Of a DNA stretch of 64,000 nt, positions 1-11,249 are shown one piece after another (position 1 is the stretch's first letter; every line of letters starts with the position of its first letter). The stretch comes from Periconia sp. R9002 (Eukaryota > Ascomycota > Dothideomycetes > Pleosporales > Periconiaceae), in contig JAMAHW010000020.1 of the NCBI GenBank assembly GCA_023627715.1, positions 186,001 to 250,000 of the forward strand, read 5' to 3'. The translations under genes and the position numbers were made by a program. The notes beneath the pieces are model-generated. The model was not told the origin of the DNA. It was given only the letters and a program-made list of their open reading frames with translations, and did no database searches.

Positions 1-270
1 TACCAAAACTGACTTTTGTACTTAGCGACTACTGCATAAGGAAGGCGCTATATATTTTCGGGTGTGTTCACATGCACGGAAGGGCTGGTTCCGGAGCACA
101 CGCCACAAGGCCACATGTCGAGGGTAATTAAAAGGTCTACATGTACAATGGAGATTGTGCAACATGTGTCTGATTTTTCTCATTCGTAAATAATGTCTGG
201 TATACTGGCTACATAGGTACCCGGTATGCATGTACCATGATGAAAACCCTATGATGAAATGAACCAGTAT
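1..270. other. Intergenic left edge with a short repeat-family match
   Basis: No coding signal is seen. Positions 181-212 match 40701-40732, inside the MITE relic described below, at 26 of 32 bases, and five of the six differences are transitions. This suggests a fragment of the same repeat family, degraded by repeat-induced mutation. The match is short, so the relationship is an inference. Confidence 0.4.
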
Positions 271-789
271 TCAGAAATCGATATCAACCGGCATTCCTCC
301 GGCTAACATTTTGTAGCCGTTCCTTGAAATGTAAGTGTTCATGATCCCGTTGGACATAAGACATAACTCTCTTTCTCGAGAGAAATGAACCGTCCTTGAT
401 CGCATTCGTTGTGTGCTTCGCATCCACCACTCAGAGCTGCTAAAGCGACAATTTTGCCCCTTCAATGCTTGCTTTCCACGGCGGGCTCCCTCTCCGCGTC
501 CTGCAGCCTCCGGCTTCTTGTTGGCGTCGGCAAGCTTCTTCTCCAAATCCAGAATGGTGTTTTGACTAATCGATATTTGGACTCGGAGGATCCTGATCTG
601 ATCCGCCCTTTCCTCTTGCTTGAGGAGGCTGTCAATCACCATTGAGCGAGCGCGTTGGATCATGGAATCCAATTTCGTTATCGTCACCACGCCGGCCTCG
701 TCGCCAGCTGCAACCAATCTATTTCGGAGGTCACTGAACTCGCTGTAGGATACATTTTCGGAAGTCTGGTTCCTGTTGTTGCTTGCCAT
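271..789 (-). CDS. Small hypothetical coiled-coil protein (172 aa)
   Basis: Function unknown. A single exon runs from the ATG at 789 to a TGA at 271. Upstream sequence stays open in the same frame but contains no further ATG, so 789 is the natural start. Residues about 55-100 are rich in E, K, L, Q and R with heptad-like spacing and probably form a coiled coil. A Gly/Arg/Lys-rich stretch follows, then a C-terminal part with no recognised motif. The N-terminal 30 residues are polar and rich in Asn and Ser. I recognise no family. The coding potential of the C-terminal half is less convincing than that of the helical part, so an unrecognised intron or a different end is possible. Confidence 0.45.
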   Translation of the reverse strand: MASNNRNQTSENVSYSEFSDLRNRLVAAGDEAGVVTITKLDSMIQRARSMVIDSLLKQEERADQIRILRVQISISQNTILDLEKKLADANKKPEAAGRGEGARRGKQALKGQNCRFSSSEWWMRSTQRMRSRTVHFSRERELCLMSNGIMNTYISRNGYKMLAGGMPVDIDF

Positions 790-1463
790 GATCTGCGCGA
801 GAAATGACAATCTCGATAGCAACGCGGACGGGTGTAGTAGAGCTGTTGTTGGTCCGGGGTTGCAAATCACAAGTTGCGGAATGCGTGAGAGATATCTCGT
901 GTGTGTATATAAAGAAGTTGAAAAATACTACAGCATATGTCAGTCCCCGAGCTGCGACTCGCGAATTTGGGGGGAGGTACCTTGTCAGTGTTGAAATCGT
1001 GAGGTGCGGGAGACTTGTGCTAGCTGAAGAAGTCTCGAGCTACTCGGGTGTCGTGATCGTGTGATGGTTTGTAGAATAAGGAGGTTGTAGAGCAAGGAAG
1101 TTGTAGGGAGGTGAGCGCATGTGGTTGCCTTCAAAGTGTGCGTGCGAGGGGGGTTATATATATGTGTGTGTATACGTGGTTGAATGAGGTGAAACATGCC
1201 TGCTTAAGTATCCCTCACCCAGGGTCTCCTTCACTCGCGTCGCCAGTGATTTATTTCACCGATTTTACAGTTTACTAAAACTTTACGGTCATGGGTGATA
1301 TTGGAACAACTTCACCGGTGATAAGGCGGGGGTGATACTAAAGTCATTTTAAGAAGTGAAAGAAGTAGAAAAAGAGTGAGAGAAGAGAGGATAAAGTATT
1401 TACGGTGAAAATGCTATGCTATGTTGTTACGCTATGCGATAAAAAAGAGAGGGATGGTGTGAA
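790..1463. other. Intergenic, no gene seen
   Basis: About 670 bases between the orphan gene and the end of dolichol kinase. It contains T- and G-rich low-complexity DNA with a short TATATATGTGTGTGTATA-type tract near 1156-1173. No supported reading frame or RNA gene is visible. Confidence 0.5.
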
Positions 1464-4259
1464 TTACAACCCAACCCCTCTCACAAGCACCCAAAGCACC
1501 ACAGGCACGATAACGTTATCGTTACCGCCCGTGAGCACTGCTTCTTCGAGACTCGCACCGGCAGCGCAAAGTACAGCTTTCGCCAGAACAAGGGCTGTAG
1601 TGACAAGTTTGCCTGTACTTTCTTCTCCATCGCTGTTCACGTTTGCACCCCACCCAATACTGAGCCACACCTTGCCGGCTACAAGGCCAAGCGTAACGGC
1701 TCCGGCAAATGCCAATGACCCTTCGAGCGACTTCCCCCCTTTCCAGATCCACTTCCTGCGCCCGTAGCGGCGTCCCACGAGCGATGCTGCGGCGTCGCCC
1801 ATGCCTACGCATACAACGCCAGAAACCATACTCACGTCCCTTGCTTTTACATCCCAGCCCTCCCAGGGCTCCGCCCCCGTACGCTGAACCCCCGCGAGGG
1901 ATAGCCACAGCGGAATCGCACAGCCTATCAGAAGAAAGATGTGGGAGACGACGACGGGACCGCGGAGATCTCGGCCGTCGACGTATGGAGTGAGAAAAGT
2001 GGCGATAGGGCCTGAGAGGGGCGGGAGCTGAGAGGCGCGTATGAGATCGAGGAGGAGGAAAATGGCGAGCACGAGGGCGAGGGCGAGTGAGACGAAGCAC
2101 GGGTCGATGTAGATGGTGGGGAGCAGCATGGCGACCATGGTACCATGGAAGACTTTGCGTCTGGTGTCGACCTCGACGATGACGTTTGAGAGGCTGAGGA
2201 CCACAATCAGGCCTGAAGCGATGGTGAGGGCGCAGTAGATGCAGAGGAGGAGGCGGGTGTTGGCTTCGCCGAGGACGATGTGACGGAGGTATTCGACAGG
2301 AGTGAGGTGTGTGGTTGCAAGGGAGGAAGAGAGGGGAGGGAGCGGAATCCAGTTCTCAAGGTCCCAGTTGTAAATTTCGAAACGGAGGCGTTGGATGTTG
2401 CCGAAGAGGTAGCCGATCGCCCAGCCGAAGGGCTCGTGGCCGTGAAGCGCATTTTTGCCAATGAGATAGCGAATGGGGCCGAGGATTAAAGTGATGACGA
2501 CGAGGTAGAAGTACAAAGCGTATAACCATTTCCTGGTCGCTGCTTGAGTCGGAGTGAGGGTGAGGAAAGACTGGGCTATTGATCTAGCTCTCCGTCGGTG
2601 GTGGTGATGTGAGCGTGGGGAAGCATTTGTTTGCGAGGGTAGCGATGGTAATGTATTTCGTCGTTTAGAGATCGAGGTTGGGGAATGGTGCTCAGCCTGT
2701 CTCTCAAAGGTATTCTTTTTGGATTCGACCGCAGACTGCACTTCTCCATTGGAGGCAGAGTGATGATCGTCTCTCAGAGAATCTATGATTCTGAGCTTTA
2801 AATTCCGGGCCTTCTTGGCCGGTATCTTGATGAGGGGACTATCCTCGTCGGCGTCGCTCTCCTCGATCGCTCTGCTCGCGCTGTTTGACCGGAGGGAATG
2901 GACGCGTTCATTGAGCGCGTGAATGAACGACTGTCGTGCTGTTATGATGTGCCCTGCACGCCTAAATCGCCATTTGGGTATACGAGCTAAGGCGACACCC
3001 CACTTCAGCACTTTCCCGCAGAGCACGAAGACACCGAGGCCCCCAAGCCATAACAGGATGGTCAAGATATGCCCTTGTGGGGAGCTTGAGAATAATATAA
3101 GATTGATAAGTCCGATGGATAGTAGATGAAGTTCCGTAATGAGCAGGCTCGTCGTTGTAAGATAATGTAATGGGGGAAGTAGAGCTTGGTGTAGAGGGAA
3201 CAATGTGACGAGTATCTCAGGATGTAGGCCTAGGTCTGATAGAATGGAATCAGAATTTCTATACGCTTTCTGGAGCGCTATTAGAGGGAGTATTGATATG
3301 AGCCAGTGAATCGTTGAATAGCTAGACACGGGAATTCCGTAAGGTATCAACTGAGGTGGTATTGCCGCCAATCCCAAGAGTATGTTCGGCAGTAGAAGCG
3401 CATTGTTTGACGTAAAAAGCGAAATGGAAATTAGGACGGGTATCACAGGTGGGTATAAAACAGGTGCGGGATCAAAAGCCGCTGATATGCGTATGCGCTG
3501 GCGAAATCGGAGGTTCGATTGCGGCGTTCTTCTCAGAGAATAAAGCAGCAGTCTAACGGGATAGATGGCTAGAACGCTGACCATAACGAGGGTATGCGTG
3601 ATGAGTTCCACTGTAACGGCTTTAGTTCTACTATATCCAATTCGCATACGTGGTGTGTACAAACCTTGGTGCCGTTGAAGCAACATTGTCCAAGCGCTGC
3701 TCCCATGTATAGCTAACACACTGATTGCGGCAAGCAAAGCTGTCTCAGTGGTTCTCCGTACCACTTCGTTGCGCCGCCGCTTCAGGTACTTTTGCCGCGC
3801 TGCTTGTGCTTCATCATCCGTCGGTGAAGGACCACCTCCATTATGGAACTTGCTCTTTGTATTTGGAAAGTTGGGCGCATCGTCGTCCAAGACGGAGGGG
3901 GTCAGAAGAGGACTTGCCCCGCCATCCAAAGCAACCCCTTGCGGAGCGCGCAACCCTTTGCGCGGCCTCAACGGAGGCGCGGGAAGAGCTTTTATGAAGC
4001 CTAGGCCTTCGTCATCGGCTTCTGTCCCGCTTTCACTCGGCGACTGTATCATCGTTCGGGGCTTGCCCTCGTCATGGTCGGGTCGTAGGCTTGTTCGTAG
4101 AAAATCGGTACTTGAGGACTCAGCTGACGTTTCAAAGTAACGGCTTCGGTGATGATGGTATGGGTGAGGAGAGCGGCGGAATAGCTCGAGTGACTCGACG
4201 TCTGAAGTTGAAGGCGGTTCGAGTGGTGGTTCGAGGAGCTCTGCGTCTTGCGCGGCCAT
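1464..4259 (-). CDS. SEC59: Dolichol kinase (931 aa)
   Basis: Uses CTP to phosphorylate dolichol in the ER membrane, supplying dolichyl phosphate for N-glycosylation, O-mannosylation and GPI anchors. A single exon starts at the ATG at 4259; an in-frame ATG 45 bases upstream is less likely. Residues 1-170 are disordered and rich in Ser and Pro. Then come many hydrophobic spans, with a Ser/Arg/Lys-rich insert near residues 440-570. The C-terminal 120 residues carry the family signature: GMGDAAASLVG near residue 819, followed by the GRRKW and KGGKSLEGS motifs (CTP-binding region). A V-E-V-D-T-R-R-K-V-F-H segment also matches dolichol kinases. It is much longer than yeast Sec59 (about 520 aa), mainly through the N-terminal tail and loops, which is common in filamentous fungi. 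Confidence 0.93.
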   Translation of the reverse strand: MAAQDAELLEPPLEPPSTSDVESLELFRRSPHPYHHHRSRYFETSAESSSTDFLRTSLRPDHDEGKPRTMIQSPSESGTEADDEGLGFIKALPAPPLRPRKGLRAPQGVALDGGASPLLTPSVLDDDAPNFPNTKSKFHNGGGPSPTDDEAQAARQKYLKRRRNEVVRRTTETALLAAISVLAIHGSSAWTMLLQRHQGLYTPRMRIGYSRTKAVTVELITHTLVMVSVLAIYPVRLLLYSLRRTPQSNLRFRQRIRISAAFDPAPVLYPPVIPVLISISLFTSNNALLLPNILLGLAAIPPQLIPYGIPVSSYSTIHWLISILPLIALQKAYRNSDSILSDLGLHPEILVTLFPLHQALLPPLHYLTTTSLLITELHLLSIGLINLILFSSSPQGHILTILLWLGGLGVFVLCGKVLKWGVALARIPKWRFRRAGHIITARQSFIHALNERVHSLRSNSASRAIEESDADEDSPLIKIPAKKARNLKLRIIDSLRDDHHSASNGEVQSAVESKKNTFERQAEHHSPTSISKRRNTLPSLPSQTNASPRSHHHHRRRARSIAQSFLTLTPTQAATRKWLYALYFYLVVITLILGPIRYLIGKNALHGHEPFGWAIGYLFGNIQRLRFEIYNWDLENWIPLPPLSSSLATTHLTPVEYLRHIVLGEANTRLLLCIYCALTIASGLIVVLSLSNVIVEVDTRRKVFHGTMVAMLLPTIYIDPCFVSLALALVLAIFLLLDLIRASQLPPLSGPIATFLTPYVDGRDLRGPVVVSHIFLLIGCAIPLWLSLAGVQRTGAEPWEGWDVKARDVSMVSGVVCVGMGDAAASLVGRRYGRRKWIWKGGKSLEGSLAFAGAVTLGLVAGKVWLSIGWGANVNSDGEESTGKLVTTALVLAKAVLCAAGASLEEAVLTGGNDNVIVPVVLWVLVRGVGL

Positions 4260-4854
4260 GTTGGGCGCAATATATGGGGTATAAAGAGCAATTGCAAATT
4301 GCAATGCAAGACAATCAACCCCAATGGCGCGGACAGTGGGGTTGGTGGAAGTTCAAGCCAGGAAGTCGTATGTGTTGTTTCCACATATCCGGGTATGTCG
4401 GGCAGAATTGTTGAGCTATTGGAGTGTATGGAATTCACATGTCCGAGGACTTCTTGAGGCTGACGTGACCCTGGCCTAGCGCCCACCTACTTCGCTTTTC
4501 CCCAAACGTGAACTCGTGAATGCCGAGACCGTGAGAAGACATCGACCAGAATTGCCTACCACGGTTCACTATTTGTACATGAAGTAGAGTGATGCCTGAT
4601 CTTGACTGAAAGTTACCATTCACTCCGCTCTTATCGATAACAATGCACATAGCTACAACTTCACGAGAAATCTGTCCCGTAACGCAAGTATTAATCCGGA
4701 TTGCGAATCCATTTATTTCGTTGTTTCTATTGTACAATTCTCTTTGGATACCAGGACGTATGCGTTGTTCCGCTTCGCCTGAATGCTAATATATCTACAA
4801 TGCTTTTAAAACTATGCCAGCCCGTTGGCCTCGAGCCGTAGCGGTGGGATTATT
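4260..4854. other. Intergenic, no gene seen
   Basis: About 600 bases between the dolichol kinase start and the aminopeptidase stop, both on the minus strand. It should hold the dolichol kinase promoter and the aminopeptidase 3' UTR. Open frames here begin with non-ATG codons or overlap the kinase. Confidence 0.5.
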
Positions 4855-7800
4855 CTACAGATATTTGTGCTCTTTGAGCCACGCCTTGACGTCTTCTGAA
4901 TCACGCTCAATCCAGGCAGCCTTCGCACTGATGGAATCCAGGCTCTGCGCAAGGGCCTTGTCGAAACCCTTGGTGCTCTTGTCGGCGAAAAAGGCCTCGA
5001 TGTCCTTGATATGCTCTCGCCTGGTGAAGCTCGAGGTTGCGATGGACACAACAGAGCTAAGCATGCTCAAGCTGGGGGGCAATTTCTTCTCGAGATCAGC
5101 CCAGTTTTCCTTTACGAATTTCCACAAAGCGTTGATGCCTTCGGGATGAGTACGCAATGCTGAAATGGGTAGATAAATGTCCTGCGCCTTCACATCTTCG
5201 CTAACGCTCAATGCAAGAGTGCGTTGGATAAGTTCGGGAGATTTGGCGCGGCCAAGTGAACGCATGGCAGTGTTACGCTCATCGCTCGTTTTCGCATGCA
5301 GGGCTTGTTCAAGGACAGCATCGTACTGTGAACTGTTAGAGCGGTCCTCCTTTTTGATGTGCTTCTAGTGGACTTACCTCTTCCTTTCCGCCATTTGACA
5401 AGACGATAGCATAAACACTACCGCGAAGATTGGGGTGGATAGCAGACGTGTTGCCAGCCTTGAACTTGTTGAACATATCAAACGAAGCCTTCACAATGGC
5501 CTCGTCGTTGGTGACACCTGCCGTGCCGAACATCATTCCCTTGAATTGCTGTTCAATGTGTCCATCGTTATCAGAAAATGTCCATCCGAGTTCGTGCGCC
5601 TTGTCCTGGGTTAGCTCAAGGGCGAACTTCTTCAAGGCATCTTTGACCGCTTGGTCTTCGAAAGTCCAAGCGGAGCGGAGCACACTGATGCGGCTGATGA
5701 TCTCCTGCCAGACCACGAATTCCTTTTCGCTCTTGAAGCTGTCAAGGAGCGCGAGGATACCAGACGTCTTTTGGTAACCCGAAGCAGCCAAGGCACCCGC
5801 ATCAGCAATCATACCAGCTCTGTCCTCTACCGATAGCAAGCCTGCTCGTGCAGCTTCCCCTAGCTTCGCTAATCGGTCCGGAGTGTACGATGTTCGGTAG
5901 ATGCCAGAGTGGTCGGCGTTGACTTTGAAGAAATCGGTGTCTTTGACCTTGAAATCAGCTTCACGGGTAGTGAGGGCGAGGTCTTTGTTGACACCATCCT
6001 TGGTTCGCAGCTCAAGGAACACTGGCCAGAGTGTTTGATCCTCTTCTGGCTTCACATCGGCGGTGCGCAGGAAGCGGTTCTGCTTCACATGGATAGAATC
6101 AGAGTTTTCGGTAACTGTGATGACTGGGAACCCGACGTGTTTGGTCCAGATGTCCATCACCTTTTCGACGTCCTTGCCGCTAGCATCGCTCAAGGCAGCC
6201 CAAAGATCTCCAGTCTGTGTGTTTCCGTAAGCATGTTTCTTGAGATACCTACGAACACCTTCCATGAAAGTTTCCTCGCCGAGATACTTGGAAATCATAC
6301 GCAATACACAGGAACCCTTGGAGTACGAAATGGCGTCAAAAATCTGGTTGATCTCATCGGCACGTTTGACGGGGACTTCAATAGGATGGCTGCTGCGGAG
6401 AGAGTCGAGTGAAAGGGCGGAAGCCAGAGTGTCCGTAACATAGCCTTCCCAAACCTTCCAGTCGGGGTAGAAAACGTTGCACGAATACCAGGACATCCAA
6501 GTAGCAAAGCCCTCGTTCAACCAGAGACCGTCCCAGAAATCCATCGTCACCAAGTTACCAAACCACTGATGTGCTAGTTCGTGTTGTACAGTCTCGGCTA
6601 CGCGCTGCTTGACCGATGCACCGCTAGTCTTCTCATCGATGAGAACATCAACGACACGGTACGTAATGAGACCCCAATTCTCCATGGCACCAGCGCTGAA
6701 GTCGGGAATGGCCACCATGTCCATTTTGGGCAAAGGGAACGGGCTGGCAAAAGTCTTCTCGTAGAAGTCAAGCGTCTTTGCGGCGAGTTCGAGAGAAAAG
6801 CGACCATGTTCGATATCCCTGTCCTTGGGAGCGTAGACCCTAACCGGCACACGGAAGTTGTTTGTCTCGATGTAGTTGAGTTCGCCAATGATGAATGCCA
6901 ATAGGTAGGTAGACATAGGGGGTGACCTGTTGAACGTCACAGCTTTGCGCTTTCCACTAAGTACTTTAGAGTCTACTGTTGTTTCCGAGGCTACATCCAT
7001 ATTGCTCAGACACGTCATTTTCTCGTCAGCAACCAATGTAACCGTGAACTCGGCCTTCAGCGCGGGCTCGTCGAAGCATGGGAACGCGCGCCGAGCATCG
7101 GTAGGCTCCATCTGAGTAGTGGCCATCCATGTGGTTGAGCCGTCGGCGGCTTTAAAGGACGAACGGTAGAAACCTGCCATGTTGTCGTTCAACGTGCCAG
7201 TAAACGTCATGGTGAGCGAAGCCTTGGCGCCACTGGGTATGGTCTTGTCGAAGCTGATCTTGGTTGTCTGACCGTCTTCATCGTGGGTGAGGGAGGGGGC
7301 ATCGGACACAGTTTCGCCGCTAGATTCGATCTTTGCGGTGTGGACCTTGAGCTCGAGAGTGTTGAGGGTAATTGAGGTGGTGTCGTCGACGACATCCAAG
7401 CTAGGCTGGTTAGCAAAGCAGAGAAGAAGCTGCAGACAGGAATTGTATACTCAATGGTCACGGAACCCTCGTAGGTGAACTTTTCAAAGTCTGGCTCGAG
7501 GGTCAAGTTGTAGTGGAGGGGCTTGACATTGGTGGGCAGCACCTCGCGGCCGTGAGTAACGTCCACAGAGGAGCCCACATTCTCTTGACCGAATTGTTTG
7601 CACATGTTTCTACGGTGGGAGCAGTTTCGGACGGAAGTGGTGGAGAGGTATTTGGGTACGAGGGTCCGACGAAGAGGGGTGGTTGTTGTGGAGGATGTGG
7701 TGGTGTTTTGGCGTGCATGCGGTGTGGGGTACATGTATACGCTGGAATAGGAACGGTGGGTAGGGGGTAGCTCCTTCTGTCTGGACAAAGCCAGCCGGCG

Positions 7801-7887
7801 GCTTGAGCAAATCGACGACGACAGCTGCGTCCATGGTCGCCGTCCTATATGTAGGGCGGCGCCATACTGTCTGAAAGAAGCACGCAT
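4855..7887 (-). CDS. APE2: M1-family zinc aminopeptidase, dual-start (976 or 882 aa)
   Basis: Removes N-terminal residues from peptides; relative of yeast Aap1/Ape2 and puromycin-sensitive aminopeptidase. Exons (transcript order) are 7451-7887, 5378-7400 and 4855-5325, with introns of 50 and 52 nt; the first has a TGCTAAC branch site. The frame is continuous, giving V-T-I-D-L-D-V-V at junction one and KEE-YDAVLEQ at junction two. GAMEN is at residues 383-387, zinc ligands HELAH at 419-423 and Glu442, giving the HExxH-x18-E pattern. The ERAP1-type C-terminal helical domain is complete. The upstream ATG (7887) adds 94 residues rich in Arg, Ser and Thr and nearly free of acid, resembling a mitochondrial presequence; the internal ATG at 7605 (MCKQF) gives the usual 882 aa cytosolic form. 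The symbol is by similarity; AAP1 fits equally well. Confidence 0.93.
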
Positions 7888-8528
7888 CTACAATAGCCCG
7901 ACTTGATTGGGATGGTGATGATGAGGAAGAGGAGAAGGGTTCTTCAAAAAATCATCGCTGCGCTTCAGCCTTCGGCCAGGGGAAGCATGACCCAGCCGAC
8001 AGGGCTGCTAGCTAGCAAGGCTGCCAAGCCCGCCGTGCATTTTTCCACCTCCACGGGCACCTCTTCTTTCTTCTTCTTCTTCTTCACATTCATACCGCAA
8101 GGAAAACCTCTCAGTCCTTCCTCCGATGAAGGCGCTGGCTGTTCTGTCGATACCCTCGTCAGCTTGCCAGACTGATTTGCACACGTTTGAGCCTCTACAC
8201 GATCTACGCATGGGGTGCTGAGGTATAGGGTTGCTGCTACATTGAAATGTTTGTATACGACTGCCACGGTGCATGATTGCACGACATGGATGGTTCGGTC
8301 TCGCCACGGATTCGTCTCGATGGAGGCCAGCCTAGATGGATCGAATTGCATGGGGGGCGCGGGAGAAGCCGAAACAGCTGTTTACTCAACTCAAGCCTCC
8401 TATTGTTGTACGTATTCAACAAAGGCATTGTATTCACAGGTTGTGATACTTCATACATGAGAGTACCTTAAAAAGCCCGCGGAACTTGTTATACTATGGA
8501 AATACAGGGTGCTATTTTGCTATACTGG

Positions 8529-8637
8529 ACAGTTTGATGCAAGACAAGTACCTTTGATAACACGACACTCTTCATTGGGCAATCTTGGTATTTCTCGTGC
8601 CATACATCAGTTCCCATTCCTCGAGTCCTGGTAACCA
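8529..8637 (+). repeat. Degenerate direct repeat, copy A
   Basis: Shares with 8922-9047 the ordered blocks ACAGTT, GACAAGTAC, GGCAATCTT-GTATT, TGCCA-ACATC and CTCGAGTCC-GGTAAC, with roughly three quarters of bases identical by eye after small gaps. This looks like an old tandem duplication upstream of STE24. Confidence 0.5.
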
Positions 8638-8921
8638 CCTGGGCACCCAGAGGTCAAAAAGTCCGCATCAAGGGGTCACAAAATTTACTACTCCACATAC
8701 AACGCTCGATGGACATTTGTCGCCTAAGAAAAAAGTGGCTTTAAAAGTAAGTAGAATACTAGGAAAGAGTGATTATTTTCTACAGTTTTACTACTTGAGA
8801 ATATTTTTAATAAACGTACATGTATACATAGGTAGAAGGTACAGGAAGCTGTACTGCTAAGGAGTACATACTTCGGACGTATTTTGTAAGTGCGGGATAT
8901 ATTAATGTTTTGTTATGTTAA

Positions 8922-9047
8922 ACAGTTCGAGGTGGGACAAGTACTTCTGATAGTTTCACACACGTGCACTCGTAGTCGGCAATCTTCGTATTCTCCTGCC
9001 ACACATCGGCGTTGTTCAGTAGTAGGTACTTCTCGAGTCCAGGTAAC
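8922..9047 (+). repeat. Degenerate direct repeat, copy B
   Basis: Partner of 8529-8637, about 390 bases downstream and in the same orientation. It differs by substitutions and a few insertions. It ends about 110 bases before the STE24 start codon, so it may overlap the STE24 promoter or 5' UTR. Confidence 0.5.
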
Positions 9048-9156
9048 TCATATGCGGAGCGATGGTGGCCCGTGCTTGCAGCGTAGTTCTAAACTGTCCT
9101 CTTGGTGAGATACTGTTGCCTCATCCGACATCACCTCCACACCATCTGCCCGAACA

Positions 9157-10699
9157 ATGATTCAGGGTATTCTCCAGGTAATTCCATGTTGCTTTTCACC
9201 AGCATCATTCGATTCTCTACTAATATTGCATAGCGTTTGGCCCGTTGGCTCGACCGACCGCTGTTTCCTTGGAAACAACTTGTATTCGGCTTCTCCCTCT
9301 GCGAATTCACGCTCGAGAATTGGCTCCTCTATCGCCAGTACCGTGTTCTGAACAAGACGAAGGTCCCTAAGGCTCTAGAAAAGGAAATTGATCAAGCCAC
9401 TTTCGACAAATCTCAGGTACATAAAGAGCTATGCACTCCCATTGCCCCACCATTTGCTGACGTGCGAATAGGCATACGGTCGCGCAAAAGCCAAGTTCAG
9501 TTTTGTTTCGGGTCTCTTCAACCAGCTCAAATCTCTCGCCGTTCTTTATTTCAATGTATATCCTATCGTGTGGAGCGTCGCCGGTACCATCCTCGCCCGC
9601 TATGCCCCGGCTCGCTTTTCTGGTGAAATCATTCAGTCGCTACTGTTTGTCTACCTTTTTGGGTTAATCGATACCGTACTGGGCCTTCCATTCGCATACT
9701 ACCACAGCTTCGTCCTGGAGGAAAAGTTTGGCTTCAACAAGATGACGGTTAAACTCTGGATTACCGACATGATCAAGGGACAAGCGCTCGCTGTTGCATT
9801 CGGATTACCCATTGGCAGTGCATTCTTGGCCATCATCAAGAAGACTGGACAAAGCTTCTTCTATTACCTCTGGGTATTCATGCTCGTTGTCCAGATCTCG
9901 GCTATGACGATTTATCCTATTCTTATCGTTCCCTTGTTCAACAAGCTCGAACCCCTCAAGCCCGGAAAGCTCAAGGAATCGGTTGAAGCTCTCGCATCGA
10001 AGCTCAAATTCCCTCTCAGCGAGCTTCAAGTCATTGACGGTAGCAAGCGTAGTGCACACAGCAATGCCTACTTCACTGGTCTGCCCTGGATTGGAAAGAA
10101 GAAGATTGTTATTTATGACACCCTTCTGGAGAAGAGCACCGAGAAGGAAGTCGAAGCTGTCCTTGCGCACGAGCTTGGTCACTGGAAGATGAATCACACT
10201 TCACGACTTTTGTTCATCAGTCAGGCTCACATGTTCTACATTTTTGCCCTATTCTCAGTGTTTATTAACAACAAGTCACTGTACGCCGATTTCGGGTTTG
10301 TCCAGGAGAGGCCTGTTATGATTGGTTTCCTTCTCTTCAATGAGATTTTGTCACCAACCGACTCCATCATCAAACTCCTGCTCAACATCTGGACACGTAG
10401 CATGGAGTACGAAGCTGGTATGTCAATCGATCGAGAGTTCTGACGTCATGCTAACCCTTACAGATGCTTTTGCCGTGAAGTTGGGTTATGCCAGTGAGCT
10501 TGGTGCTTCGTTGATCAAGCTTCAAATCCAGAACCTTTCGAGCATGGACGCCGATTGGTTTTATTCCAGTTTCCACCACTCACATCCCATTCTGACGGAG
10601 CGTTTGAAGGCTATGGGCTGGGCAGGAGACAAGAAGGTCACCGCCGAGAAAGAGAAGGATGAAGAGAAGCCGGTGAAGGCTGGGGACAGGGAACTATAA
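9157..10699 (+). CDS. STE24: CAAX prenyl protease 1, Ste24 (461 aa)
   Basis: ER-membrane zinc metalloprotease that cleaves the last three residues of prenylated CAAX proteins and, in yeast, also the a-factor N-terminal extension. Exons are 9157-9177, 9234-9416, 9472-10417 and 10464-10699; introns of 56, 55 and 46 nt carry CTAAT, CTGAC and CTAAC branch sites. The first exon codes only seven residues (MIQGILQ). The HELGH zinc motif is at residues 301-305, close to its place in yeast Ste24, and the downstream metal-ligand region reads MEYEADAFA across intron three. Seven or so membrane spans are visible. The C-terminal 30 residues are charged and mostly Lys and Glu. The length matches the family (about 450). 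Confidence 0.95.
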
Positions 10700-11249
10700 G
10701 GGATCAGACAAATGTGATTTGCCCCAGGCAACCTTGTACTATTAATTCGCATTTTACATTTCTAGTTGGAACCACAAGGAGTGAGAGGGGCTGTTGAGGC
10801 CAGCGCCTATCAGCATGGTCATTTCCCATGCTACATGCCTACCTCATAACCTTGTATGAGGTTCTTTGTTGATTGAAGCCTGCGTTGCGGACACTGAGCT
10901 AAATAGCTAGTGAAATGTTCAAATCTTTTGCTCTTGATGAGTTTTGACGAGAATGCATACCGTGATTGGCATTTTAGGGAATTTTGAAAACTTTTCTCCA
11001 TCGATTGTATCGATTTTTGTAGAGATGTAGTCACGTACAGAGTCCACAGATGGATGATTGCGTATATGTATAAAGGTGGTGTACAGTGGCCAACCAATCA
11101 GAAGGACGCTGATTAAGCGGTTGCGTTTAGCTCGAAGAACTTGTGCGAGGGAGCAACAGCCCGACGACTTCCTGCCTCACCATCCCCACCCGACATCACC
11201 CCAATATACCTCTCCTCTCTTCGCTGCCCTAGAGCCAGCTCTGGTCACC
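10700..11249. other. Intergenic, STE24 3' side and CYT1 promoter
   Basis: About 550 bases. A CT-rich stretch with CCTCACC and CACCCCAATAT lies just upstream of the CYT1 ATG, typical of a fungal leader. No gene is seen. Confidence 0.5.

Larger units (their letters stand above)
7888..9156. other. Divergent intergenic region, AT-rich with a degenerate direct repeat
   Basis: The 1.27 kb between the divergent aminopeptidase and STE24 starts. The middle (about 8480-8930) is AT-rich. Two imperfect copies of about 110-125 bases lie at 8529-8637 and 8922-9047. A TTC/TCT tract sits at 8064-8087. No gene is supported. Confidence 0.5.

Noticed and set aside
3505..3530. GGTTCGATT resembling a tRNA T-arm
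   Set aside because: It lies within the dolichol kinase coding frame and no acceptor stem or anticodon arm can be built around it. No tRNA was found anywhere in the window.
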